Origin: an uncultured Eubacteriales bacterium
GTDB lineage: Bacteria; Bacillota; Clostridia; Lachnospirales; Anaerotignaceae
Assembly: GCA_934552695.1 (NCBI GenBank)
Contig: CAKTER010000083.1
Coordinates: forward strand, 1 to 7,004
Length of the DNA: 7,004 bases
Direction of reading: 5' to 3'
Position 1 is the stretch's first letter, and each line of letters opens with the position of its first letter. The translations under genes and the position numbers were made by a program. Under the pieces are notes generated by a model. That model was not told the origin of the DNA. It did no database searches and saw only the letters and a list, made by a program, of their open reading frames with translations. Positions 1 through 5,840 of the stretch are shown one piece after another.

Positions 1-22
1 ACTTATGTAAAATGAACCCATA

Positions 23-62
23 AAAGCAGGGTCGCTTTCACAGCGGCCCTGCTTTCGTTTTT
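23..62 (+). terminator. Rho-independent terminator of an off-window gene
   Basis: A 13-bp stem (23-35 with 43-55, one G-T pair) encloses a 7-base loop. It is followed by CG and five T residues (58-62). The T tract lies on the right, so it would end rightward transcription from a gene beyond the left edge. A TGA at 13-15 could be that gene's stop codon, but too little sequence is visible to identify it. The structure also insulates the PucR gene that begins at 115. Confidence 0.85.
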
Positions 63-66
63 AACC

Positions 67-84
67 GGAAAGGGAAGCCTTTCC
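67..84. promoter_or_regulatory. Perfect inverted repeat in the PucR gene leader
   Basis: GGAAAGG (67-73) and CCTTTCC (78-84) form a perfect 7-bp inverted repeat around a GAAG centre. The repeat lies 30 bp before the ATG at 115 and just after the upstream terminator. It could be a dyad operator, perhaps for autoregulation by the PucR protein, or a hairpin in the mRNA leader. It is not a terminator because no T tract follows. I could not pick a convincing -35/-10 pair nearby. The symmetry is directly seen; the role is inferred. Confidence 0.5.
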
Positions 85-114
85 AAGAATTGTTCTGCAA
101 AAGAGGTGTTTTCG

Positions 115-1299
115 ATGGCTTTTACCGTACAGGACTGGTATCAGTCCGTGCAAAGCGAGGGCGTAACCCTGTTGGCGGGGGAGGGGGGGCTGGCCCACCC
201 GGTTTGGCGGGCCCACATTGTGGAAAAGCCCGAGCTGGCCAATTTTTTAGAGGGGGACGAGATTGTATTTATCACCGGGGTAGCCCTGGCCGCCCCCGCC
301 GAGCTGTTGGAGGTGGTGCGCCGCTGCCAGCAGGCCGGGGCCGCCGCCATTGCCGTAAACGTGGGCTTTTATTTACCTACCATTCCCCCGGCGGTCACCG
401 GGTTCTGCGCTACCCAACGCCTCCCTCTGTTTGCCGTTCCCTGGGATGTGCATTTGGAACGGCTCATGCAAAAAATCTACCGGCTTTCCGCCGATTCCGC
501 CGCCCCCGACGAGTTTACCGCTCTTTTACAGGCTGCCATTCAATGTCCCCAGCAAACAGCGGACTACCTGCCGGGGCTGGCCCGATACGGGTTCCCGGCG
601 GAGCGCCCCTACTGTGTGGCACTGGTACAGCCGGTAACCGCCGACGGGGCAGCGGACAAAAGCCGGCTCCTGTCCCGGCTGGCCGAAGCCCTCAACCGCC
701 CCTTGGAAGCCTCTGCCCTGCCAAAACGGGCGGTGGTGTGGGAGGACAAGGTGCTGGTGCTTTTCGGCAGCGCCTCCCCGCCTGCTGCCGAAGCGGTGCT
801 GGACGAGCTTTGCCGGGCGGCCGGGGACTCCTTGGGGCTAAAGGCCCTGCCGGAGTTTACTTTGGGCCGGGTAACCCAAAGCGCCCGGTGCATTTATAAA
901 AGCTACGCCCTGGCCCAAAAAATCGAGGCCCTGCACCGCTCCGGCCAGCTGCCCCCCAGCGTCCGCTCCTACCAAAAGCTGGGAGTCTATAAGATTATTA
1001 TCGGGTTGGAAAATCAGGATGTGCTAAAGGAAATCCGCCGGGAATACTGGGAGCCCCTGCGGGACTACGACCGGGCCTGCGGCACCGACTTTACCGAATT
1101 TGTCCGCACCTATCTCCAATGCGAGGGCCAGGTAAAGGACATTGCCCAGCAGCTTTTTGTCCACCGGAACACCGTCCACTACAAAATTCACAAGGTTGAG
1201 GAGATTTTGGATTGCGACCTGAGCCGTACCGACGTGCGGATGTATTTGCTGCTGGCCCAGACCAGCGAGGGATTGGAGCCAATCCCGCCGAAAAAATAA
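115..1299 (+). CDS. PucR-family transcriptional regulator
   Basis: This 394-residue protein has the PucR/CdaR-type layout. The N-terminal part (about residues 1-125) resembles the PucR-type sensory domain, with the typical pattern of a hydrophobic 'EIVFITG' strand followed by a 'AAAIAVNVGFYLP' segment. A variable middle region (about 140-290) is the position of the GGDEF-like CdaR domain. The C-terminal end (about 315-380) is an HTH_30-type DNA-binding domain containing 'DIAQQLFVHRNTVHYKI' and a following 'LDCDLSRTDVRMYLLLAQ' helix. Known relatives control purine, sugar-acid or amino-acid catabolism, sensing small molecules in the cytoplasm. I chose ATG 115 because AGAGG at 102-106 sits 8 bases upstream; a GTG at 106 in the same frame would overlap that site. 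The gene is alone on its strand and is convergent with its neighbours, so its target cannot be read from context. G5-A-G7 at 177-189 lies inside the coding region. Family assignment is firm; ligand and regulon are unknown. Confidence 0.9.
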   Translation: MAFTVQDWYQSVQSEGVTLLAGEGGLAHPVWRAHIVEKPELANFLEGDEIVFITGVALAAPAELLEVVRRCQQAGAAAIAVNVGFYLPTIPPAVTGFCATQRLPLFAVPWDVHLERLMQKIYRLSADSAAPDEFTALLQAAIQCPQQTADYLPGLARYGFPAERPYCVALVQPVTADGAADKSRLLSRLAEALNRPLEASALPKRAVVWEDKVLVLFGSASPPAAEAVLDELCRAAGDSLGLKALPEFTLGRVTQSARCIYKSYALAQKIEALHRSGQLPPSVRSYQKLGVYKIIIGLENQDVLKEIRREYWEPLRDYDRACGTDFTEFVRTYLQCEGQVKDIAQQLFVHRNTVHYKIHKVEEILDCDLSRTDVRMYLLLAQTSEGLEPIPPKK

Positions 1300-1310
1300 G
1301 GGGGTTGGCC

Positions 1311-1350
1311 ACAAAAAACGGCGCCGTTTGAAACAGCGCCGTTTTGTATT
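1311..1350. terminator. Bidirectional terminator between convergent genes
   Basis: AAAACGGCGC (1315-1324) pairs perfectly with GCGCCGTTTT (1336-1345) around an 11-base loop. On the plus strand the stem is followed by a T-rich run (TTTTGTATTTTGTT). On the minus strand the A tract at 1313-1318 becomes six T residues. It starts about a dozen bases after the PucR stop codon and lies about 85 bases past the acetyltransferase stop, so it can serve both genes. The rest of the gap to 1433 is T-rich on the plus strand and holds no gene that I can see. Confidence 0.88.
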
Positions 1351-1433
1351 TTGTTGGAATCCAAGCCCTTTTTGTCGTTTTTGTGCTTTGTTTTTATTCC
1401 GACGATACAGGCTTTTGACCGGGGCTTCTCTGC

Positions 1434-1940
1434 TTACGGCAGCACCTTTTCATAAGCCACCCGGGGGTCGCCGTTTTCCAAATAAATGGTGCCCACGCAG
1501 GTAAACCCGTTTTTTTCCAGCATCCGGCGCATGGAGCGGTTGTCCCGGTGCGTATCCACCCTCAAATCGGCAATGCCCCGGGCCCGGGCCATGGCTTCGG
1601 CCTCCGCCAGCAGCCGTCCCGCCAAGCTTTTCCCCTTTTTGGACTCCTGTACCACCGTGCGGTGAACCACACCGTAGGGGCCGTTTTGCAGCCACTGGCC
1701 TCCATCCAGCCGGGCATAGGTGGGCTCTGTCCCAAAAATGATGGCGCCATAGGCCACCGGCCTCCCGTTTTCGGCCAGACAATGGCCCACCCCGGCGGCA
1801 TTATCCTGCCGCAGGGTTTGGGGGTTGGGGTACCCGTCCTGCCACTGGTTAATGCCCTGCCGCCGAAAATAGGCTTTTGCCTCGTCGATCATGGCCATGA
1901 CTGCCGCTTCGTCCGCTTCCTCCGTTTTCCGGAATTCCAT
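1434..1940 (-). CDS. GNAT-family N-acetyltransferase
   Basis: This 168-residue protein has the single-domain GNAT fold pattern and would transfer an acetyl group from acetyl-CoA to an amine. The N-terminal helix region ends in 'GINQWQDGYPN' (29-39), a motif I recognise from one subset of small Firmicutes GNATs. A central strand pair 'GRPVAYGAIIF' (59-69) follows. The acetyl-CoA pyrophosphate loop is 'VVQESKKGKSLAGRLL' (96-111), in which Ser105 stands where the usual Q/R-x-x-G-x-G/A motif has its second glycine. The end 'NRSMRRMLEKNGFTCVGTIYL' is the typical motif B region. The ATG has purine-rich AAAGGAAG about 8 bases upstream. The gene starts 30 bp after the dehydrogenase stop, so the two are probably one transcript ending at the terminator near 1311-1350. 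The substrate cannot be told from sequence; it could be a small-molecule amine, an antibiotic or a protein N-terminus. Confidence 0.88.
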   Translation of the reverse strand: MEFRKTEEADEAAVMAMIDEAKAYFRRQGINQWQDGYPNPQTLRQDNAAGVGHCLAENGRPVAYGAIIFGTEPTYARLDGGQWLQNGPYGVVHRTVVQESKKGKSLAGRLLAEAEAMARARGIADLRVDTHRDNRSMRRMLEKNGFTCVGTIYLENGDPRVAYEKVLP

Positions 1941-1970
1941 GCTCCTTACTTCCTTTCGTACTCCCCGGTT

Positions 1971-3023
1971 TTAGGCCTTCGGCCATTCCTCGGGGTCGAT
2001 CTCAAAAATAACTTTCAATTTATCCTTGGCTTCAAAGGACTCCACGCATTCTTCCAGCTTGAACTTGTGGGACACCATGGGCAGCACATCCAGCTTTTTC
2101 CGGGCCATCATGTTTAACACCCGGTCCCACTCCCGATACCGGTGGCTAAAGGAGCCCTGGAACCGAATCTCCTTCATCACAATATCGCTGAAATTATGGA
2201 TGGTGGAGCCCTTAAAATCGGTCAGGGCCACCTCTACAAAGGTACCGCCCTTTTTGCACAGGCCAATGCCCATTTCAATGGCGTCGTCCTTCCCGGCGCA
2301 GTCAAAAATATAATCGGCGCCCTGGTTGCCGGTAAGGGCCAGAACCTTAGCCAGCGCATCCTCTTCATCGATATACACGGCCTCGGCGGCGCCCATGGAC
2401 AGGGCCAGCTCCAGCCGCTTCTGGTTCCGGCGGCGGCCCAAAATTAAAATGTAGGCTCCCGCAGCGGCCAGCATTTGCACTACCCCCATGCCGATGGGGC
2501 CGGGGCCGATGACCACCGCCAGCTCCCCGGGCTTAATATCTGTGAGGGAAAGCACGGCGTGATAGGCCACGCAGGAGGGCTCGCACATGCTGGCCTCCAG
2601 CAGGCTCACGGTATCGGGTACCCGGTGTACCCGCTTGGCGTCGGTACAAATATATTCGGCCATCACCCCGTCCAGCTGCTGGCCAAAGGCCCGGCGCTGG
2701 GTACACAGGCTATGCTGGCCGGTTTGGCAGCGCTCGCACACGCCGCAGGTTTCTTTGGCGGTTTCGGCGGTAACCCGGTCGCCTACCTTCCACTGGGTCA
2801 CCCCCTCGCCCACCTCGCAAACCACGCCGGAGAACTCGTGGCCCAGGGTTAAGGGCAGAGGCACCGTTAGGGGGAAGCTTTCGTCATAAAAGTGCAGGTC
2901 GGTGCCGCAAATACCGGTGTAGGCAATTTTAATTTTCACCTGTCCCCGTTCCGGAGAGGGCTCCGGGACCTCTACACAATGGATGTTGCCATAGCCGTGC
3001 TGAAATTTCTGTACTGCTTTCAT
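1971..3023 (-). CDS. Zinc-dependent medium-chain alcohol/polyol dehydrogenase
   Basis: This 350-residue cytoplasmic oxidoreductase belongs to the zinc-containing medium-chain dehydrogenases (sorbitol, threonine and butanediol dehydrogenase group). Likely catalytic zinc ligands are Cys39 in 'GICGTD', His62-Glu63 in 'GHEF' and Glu148 in 'CEP'. A structural zinc site is complete: Cys93, Cys96, Cys99 and Cys107 (C-x2-C-x2-C-x7-C). The Rossmann nucleotide loop is 'GPGPIGMG' (172-179). The second strand ends in Gly195-Arg-Arg-Arg rather than the acidic residue usual for NAD-specific members, which hints at NADP(H) use. The C-terminal 'GSFSHRYREWDRVLNMM' and 'SHKFKLEECVESFEA' are typical of polyol-type members. 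The gene follows recF after 83 bp, has its own strong ribosome binding site and is followed by the acetyltransferase. I found no convincing promoter in the gap, so it may be read with recF or from a weak promoter. The substrate (sugar alcohol, sugar acid, inosose or diol) is not determinable. Confidence 0.92.
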   Translation of the reverse strand: MKAVQKFQHGYGNIHCVEVPEPSPERGQVKIKIAYTGICGTDLHFYDESFPLTVPLPLTLGHEFSGVVCEVGEGVTQWKVGDRVTAETAKETCGVCERCQTGQHSLCTQRRAFGQQLDGVMAEYICTDAKRVHRVPDTVSLLEASMCEPSCVAYHAVLSLTDIKPGELAVVIGPGPIGMGVVQMLAAAGAYILILGRRRNQKRLELALSMGAAEAVYIDEEDALAKVLALTGNQGADYIFDCAGKDDAIEMGIGLCKKGGTFVEVALTDFKGSTIHNFSDIVMKEIRFQGSFSHRYREWDRVLNMMARKKLDVLPMVSHKFKLEECVESFEAKDKLKVIFEIDPEEWPKA

Positions 3024-3029
3024 GTGGTT

Positions 3030-3037
3030 CCTCCTTT
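3030..3037 (-). promoter_or_regulatory. Strong ribosome binding site fixing the dehydrogenase start
   Basis: On the minus strand AAAGGAGG lies 6 bases before the ATG at 3023-3021. An in-frame ATG at 3059 would add 12 residues, but it would place this site inside the coding region and add residues before the family's usual N-terminus. The start at 3023 is therefore preferred. Confidence 0.85.
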
Positions 3038-3106
3038 GTGATTTTATGCCAGCTTCCATAATACTATTTTATGTTTAACCGGTTGCTCCCGGTAAAAACC
3101 GCTTGT

Positions 3107-4195
3107 TTATATCTGCCGAAGAAACACCCCGTCCTTTACCAAAAAAGCCCGTTTGGGAACGGCCCGCAGCACCTGCTTGTCGGCGGCGGTACAGGTCAGC
3201 AGGGTCTGCACCTGCCCGGCGGTCTCCCACAGGGCCTGCTGCCGGTGGGTATCCAGCTCCGAAAGCACATCGTCCAACAGCAGCACCGGATCCTCCCCCA
3301 GCCGGTTCCGGATAAGGGAAAGCTCGGCCAGCTTGGCCGACAAAGCCGCCGTCCGCTGCTGGCCCTGAGAGCCGTACACCCGGGCCTCCTGCCCGTTGAG
3401 CCAAAACACCAAATCGTCCCGGTGGGGGCCATAGCCGGTCTGGCCCAAAGCCACATCCCGGTCCAAGCTGTGGGCTAATTTTTCCGGCAGCTCCTCCGGC
3501 GTACAGCTTTGCCGGTACTCGATGGAAAGCTCCTCCCGGTTTCCGGATAGCTGGGCGTGGGCGGCCCGGGCCTCGGTATCCAGCTCGGCCACAAAGGCGC
3601 TGCGGCTGCGGCACAGCCGGGCGGCAAAATAGGCCAGCTGCTCGTCAAAGGCCGGCAGCAGCTCCCGGTCGGCGGGCCGGAACCGCATGGTTTTCAGCAG
3701 GGCGTTCCGCTGCTTTAATACATGATAATACTGTTGCAGAGCGTTGACATACACCCGGCTGAGCTGACACAGCTCCAAATCCAAAAACCGCCGCCGAAGA
3801 GACGGCCCGCCTTGAATCAGCAGCAAATCCCCCGGGGCAAAGCTAACGGTATGCAGCAGCCCAAACAGCTCCCCGGACTTTTTGAGGCCCAAGCCATTCA
3901 CCGCCAGCCCTTTTTTTCCGTCCTTTCGCAAATGGACGTCAATCCGGTCCCGGCGGCCGGTCTCCGGCCGCAAAATCTGGACGCAAAGGTGGGCCTCGGC
4001 CCGCTCAAACCGAATCATCTCCCGGTCCTGCCGGGTACGGGGGCTGCGGCCGGTGGCACACACCGAAACCGCCTCCAAAAAATTGGTTTTTCCCTGGCCG
4101 TTATCGCCAAAAATCAGGTTCAGGCCTTCCGAAAGCTCCACCGGGCCTTCCCGCAGGTTCCGAAAATCCAAAACCGAAAGGGATTCTACCAGCAT
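3107..4195 (-). CDS. recF: DNA replication and repair protein RecF
   Basis: RecF is an SMC/Rad50-like ATPase that, with RecO and RecR, helps load RecA onto single-stranded gaps at stalled forks. The 362 residues match the family length. The N-terminus has 'LSVLDFRNL' (6-14), the hallmark RecF opening, then Walker A 'GDNGQGKT' (30-37). Near the C-terminus are the ABC signature 'GSQGQQR' (about 275-281) and a Walker B plus D-loop 'LLLDDVLSELD' (about 305-315). All ATPase motifs look intact. The start fits the family N-terminus, but the purine-rich GGAAAGGAAG lies about 15 bases away, longer than ideal, and no alternative in-frame start is visible nearby. It follows the S4-domain gene after 45 bp, in the usual dnaA-dnaN-S4-recF order. 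No good terminator follows it; only a 5-bp ACCGG/CCGGT stem without a T run is present. Confidence 0.97.
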   Translation of the reverse strand: MLVESLSVLDFRNLREGPVELSEGLNLIFGDNGQGKTNFLEAVSVCATGRSPRTRQDREMIRFERAEAHLCVQILRPETGRRDRIDVHLRKDGKKGLAVNGLGLKKSGELFGLLHTVSFAPGDLLLIQGGPSLRRRFLDLELCQLSRVYVNALQQYYHVLKQRNALLKTMRFRPADRELLPAFDEQLAYFAARLCRSRSAFVAELDTEARAAHAQLSGNREELSIEYRQSCTPEELPEKLAHSLDRDVALGQTGYGPHRDDLVFWLNGQEARVYGSQGQQRTAALSAKLAELSLIRNRLGEDPVLLLDDVLSELDTHRQQALWETAGQVQTLLTCTAADKQVLRAVPKRAFLVKDGVFLRQI

Positions 4196-4240
4196 GGGCC
4201 CGCTGTCACTTCCTTTCCGCCTGGTTGATGTGTATGTCCT

Positions 4241-4459
4241 TTAGGGTTCTTCCGCTACAATAACAAAGTGCTCGCCCTCATAATCCACCCGGTCCCCGGG
4301 CCGCAGCTTTTTCCCCCGCTCCGTAGCAGCTTGCCCGTTCACCAGCACAGCGCCGGTGGCAAGCAGGGCCTTCACTTCCCCGCCGCTGCCCAACAAATCC
4401 GCCAGCTTTAGGGCCTGCTGTAATTTGATATACTCGGTATGAATGGGAATTTCCCGCAT
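4241..4459 (-). CDS. yaaA: S4-domain RNA-binding protein, YaaA type
   Basis: This small protein of 72 residues is almost entirely one S4-like RNA-binding domain. The pattern 'TEYIKLQQALKLADLLGSGGEVKALLATGAVLVNGQAATERGKKLRPGDRVDY' (about 8-60) is characteristic, with the turn 'VLVNG' and the basic 'RGKKLRPGD'. Close relatives lie between dnaN and recF in many Firmicutes; a role in ribosome or RNA handling is proposed, but the exact function is not settled. The ATG has an AGGA-type site about 6 bases upstream. The gene begins 27 bp after the dnaN stop, which supports cotranscription with dnaN and recF. The symbol follows the Bacillus convention for this position; yaaA also names an unrelated E. 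coli gene. Confidence 0.9.
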   Translation of the reverse strand: MREIPIHTEYIKLQQALKLADLLGSGGEVKALLATGAVLVNGQAATERGKKLRPGDRVDYEGEHFVIVAEEP

Positions 4460-4486
4460 AAATAGTCCTTCCTTCTTTCTGAAGCC

Positions 4487-5593
4487 TTACAGACGCAGGG
4501 GCAGGACCAAGTACAAATAGTCCTCTCCCCCTTGGGGACTGGCCATCACCAGAGGGCTTAGGGCCGTGGAAAGCTGCAAGCGCACCCGATTTTCCTCAAT
4601 GGCCTTTAAGGCCTCCAGCAAATACCGGGGGTTAAAGGCAATGGTCAGGTCGGGGCCGTCCTGGGACACGGGAATCTGCTCCCGGGTGGTTCCCAGCTCG
4701 GAATGGGAGGTAATGGTCAGGCTGCCATCGGCAATTTCCAGCTTCACCGGGCTTTTCCGCAGGTCGGTTGACAAAATGGAGGCCCGCTCAATGGCCTGCA
4801 CCAGAGCCTCCCGGTCAATCTCCGCCACCGTGGGAAAATCGACCCCAAAGCTTTGCCGGTAGGGGATGTAGTCCCCCTCGATCAACCGGGACACCAGCAG
4901 GCAGTTGGGCAGGTCAAACAAAATATGCCGCTCGGTAAAGTACACGCTGACCAGATCCTCGCTTTCGGCGTCCAGCAGGCGGCCCAGCTCGCTCATGGAT
5001 TTCCCGGGGATAATGGCGGAAACCCGTTCCAAACAGCCCTCCATCCGGGCCTCCCGGTAGGAAATGCGGTAGCCGTCTACACTAACTAAATGCAACTTCC
5101 CGTCCCCGGCCTCCAGCAGCTCCCCGGTCAGCACCGGCCGCAGCTCGTCCTGAGCAATGGAAAAAATGGTTTGGCGGATCATGTTTTTCATTACCGCCGG
5201 TGTTACGGTAAAGGGATCCTCCCGGGGCACATCGGGCAGGGCCGGGAAGGCGGCGCCGTCCATCCCCAAAATTTTAAATTCCGAAGCCCCGCAGGAAATC
5301 TTGGTCACAAACTGGCCGTCGCTTTCAATGGTTACCGTATCCCCTTGGACCTTGCGGATAATTTCGCCAAACAGCCGGGCAGACAGGGCCAGCAGCCCTT
5401 TTTCCAAAACCTCAGCCGGCAGGGGCTTGCTTTCAATGCCCATTTCCAGGTTGTTGGCGGTTAAGGTCAGGCTGCCTTCTCCGGCAGAAAGCAGGATGCA
5501 CTCTAGGATGGGGCTGGCGGTGCGGGCGGCTACGGTTTTTTGGACTAAGCCAATGCCCTCGGCCAGGGTGGCTCGGTTGATGTGGATTTTCAT
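4487..5593 (-). CDS. dnaN: DNA polymerase III beta subunit (sliding clamp)
   Basis: The protein of 368 residues is full length for a bacterial beta clamp, which forms a ring-shaped dimer that tethers DNA polymerase III to DNA. The three repeated clamp domains cover roughly residues 1-120, 121-245 and 246-368. Recognisable stretches are 'LTANNLEMGI' in domain 1, 'RPVLTGELLE' and 'SVDGYRIS' in domain 2, and the C-terminal 'VLPLRL', which contributes to the pocket that binds polymerase and other clamp partners. No truncation or frameshift is seen. The start ATG is preceded by AAAGGAG at a spacing of 11 bases, and that spacer is itself a DnaA-box-like sequence. The gene is downstream of the oriC spacer and upstream of the S4-domain gene. 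A TATAAT at 5641-5636 is a likely promoter element. Confidence 0.98.
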   Translation of the reverse strand: MKIHINRATLAEGIGLVQKTVAARTASPILECILLSAGEGSLTLTANNLEMGIESKPLPAEVLEKGLLALSARLFGEIIRKVQGDTVTIESDGQFVTKISCGASEFKILGMDGAAFPALPDVPREDPFTVTPAVMKNMIRQTIFSIAQDELRPVLTGELLEAGDGKLHLVSVDGYRISYREARMEGCLERVSAIIPGKSMSELGRLLDAESEDLVSVYFTERHILFDLPNCLLVSRLIEGDYIPYRQSFGVDFPTVAEIDREALVQAIERASILSTDLRKSPVKLEIADGSLTITSHSELGTTREQIPVSQDGPDLTIAFNPRYLLEALKAIEENRVRLQLSTALSPLVMASPQGGEDYLYLVLPLRL

Positions 5594-5595
5594 GG

Positions 5596-5611
5596 TGTGG
5601 ACAACTCCTTT
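5596..5611 (-). promoter_or_regulatory. dnaN ribosome binding site with adjoining DnaA box
   Basis: On the minus strand AAAGGAG (5611-5605) is followed directly by TTGTCCACA (5604-5596), then CC and the dnaN ATG. The DnaA-box-like 9-mer thus fills nearly all of the spacer between ribosome binding site and start codon. It has one mismatch to TTATCCACA. DnaA bound here could repress dnaN transcription; this is inference. Confidence 0.65.
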
Positions 5612-5621
5612 GCGGTCTTTG

Positions 5622-5633
5622 CTAACTAACTAA
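5622..5633. repeat. Triple CTAA tandem repeat
   Basis: Three head-to-tail CTAA units lie between the candidate dnaN -10 element and the dnaN ribosome binding site, within the AT-rich block beside dnaN. Such easily melted short repeats fit an unwinding region, but chance occurrence is possible. Confidence 0.4.
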
Positions 5634-5635
5634 GT

Positions 5636-5664
5636 ATTATATCTATCCCTTTATTCGCAGTCGT
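5636..5664 (-). promoter_or_regulatory. Candidate dnaN promoter
   Basis: On the minus strand a perfect TATAAT (5641-5636) lies 43 bases before the dnaN ATG. At 17 bases upstream of it is ACGACT (5664-5659), which matches the -35 consensus TTGACA at only three positions. The -10 element is good and the -35 weak, so activator help or overlap with the AT-rich origin segment may explain the TATAAT. The leader RNA would be about 36 bases and contain the DnaA-box-like sequence. Confidence 0.5.
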
Positions 5665-5761
5665 AGTCATAGGGGGTGTGGATACGGTGGAAAGGTGGAA
5701 CGGGCCCCGGTTTTGTGTGCCTTGGGCCGGTGGAAAAACGGGGGAAGCTTTGGGGGATTTT

Positions 5762-5791
5762 CCCAAGGGTTTCCACAGCCGTCCCCAAGGG
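5762..5791. repeat. Pair of CCCAAGGG direct repeats 22 bp apart
   Basis: CCCAAGGG occurs at 5762-5769 and 5784-5791, 22 bp or about two helical turns apart. A related CCTTGGG lies at 5720-5726. A DnaA-box-like GTTTCCACA (5769-5777) sits between the two copies. The first copy can also pair with TTGGG at 5750-5754 in a small hairpin. These lie in the GC-rich middle of the origin spacer; the function is unknown. Confidence 0.45.
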
Positions 5792-5802
5792 CCAAACGGG
5801 GC

Positions 5803-5827
5803 GGTGGATAACTTTTTTCTATCCACC
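5803..5827. repeat. Inverted pair of DnaA boxes with T-rich centre
   Basis: GGTGGATA (5803-5810) and TATCCACC (5820-5827) form a perfect 8-bp inverted repeat with a 9-base, T-rich spacer. The left arm, read on the minus strand with one more base, is TTATCCACC, one mismatch from the DnaA-box consensus. The right arm is CTATCCACC, with two mismatches. The two boxes therefore face each other and could also form a hairpin on single-stranded DNA. Confidence 0.65.
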
Positions 5828-5840
5828 TCCTATCCCCTAC

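Larger units (their letters stand above)
5621..5701 (-). other. Candidate basal unwinding element of the origin
   Basis: Read on the minus strand from 5701 to 5621, this segment has two degenerate tandem boxes, GTTCCACC (5701-5694) and TTTCCACC (5693-5686). They abut a good DnaA box GTATCCACA (5685-5677), which is followed by a run of five C (5676-5672 region). A three-base-periodic tract comes next: reading the plus strand 3' to 5' from 5672 gives GAT-ACT-GAT-GCT-GAC-GCT. Last is an AT-rich stretch (5656-5621, about 72% AT by count). Box, GC linker, trinucleotide repeats and AT-rich DNA in this order resemble the DnaA-trio system described in Bacillus subtilis. Only two of the six triplets match the consensus fully, so the call is tentative. 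Confidence 0.45.

Noticed and set aside
1..22. TAAAAT at 8-13 as a -10 element for the PucR gene
   Set aside because: Transcription from it would run straight into the terminator at 23-62, and no -35 region is visible inside the window.
90..899. A 269-codon open frame overlapping the PucR gene in another plus-strand frame
   Set aside because: It is rich in Gly, Arg and Pro as expected for a shifted frame of GC-rich coding DNA, and the overlapping frame has clear PucR and HTH domains.
1346..1433. T-rich stretch after the bidirectional terminator as a second terminator or small RNA
   Set aside because: Only a 4-bp GTCG/CGAC pairing was found, too weak to support a structure.
1548..2117. A 189-codon plus-strand open frame opposite the acetyltransferase and dehydrogenase end
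   Set aside because: It spans two genes with recognisable families on the other strand and shows no family features of its own.
3024..3059. Longer dehydrogenase with a start at 3059
   Set aside because: The extra 12 residues include the strong AAAGGAGG site and precede the family's usual N-terminus; 3023 is the better start.
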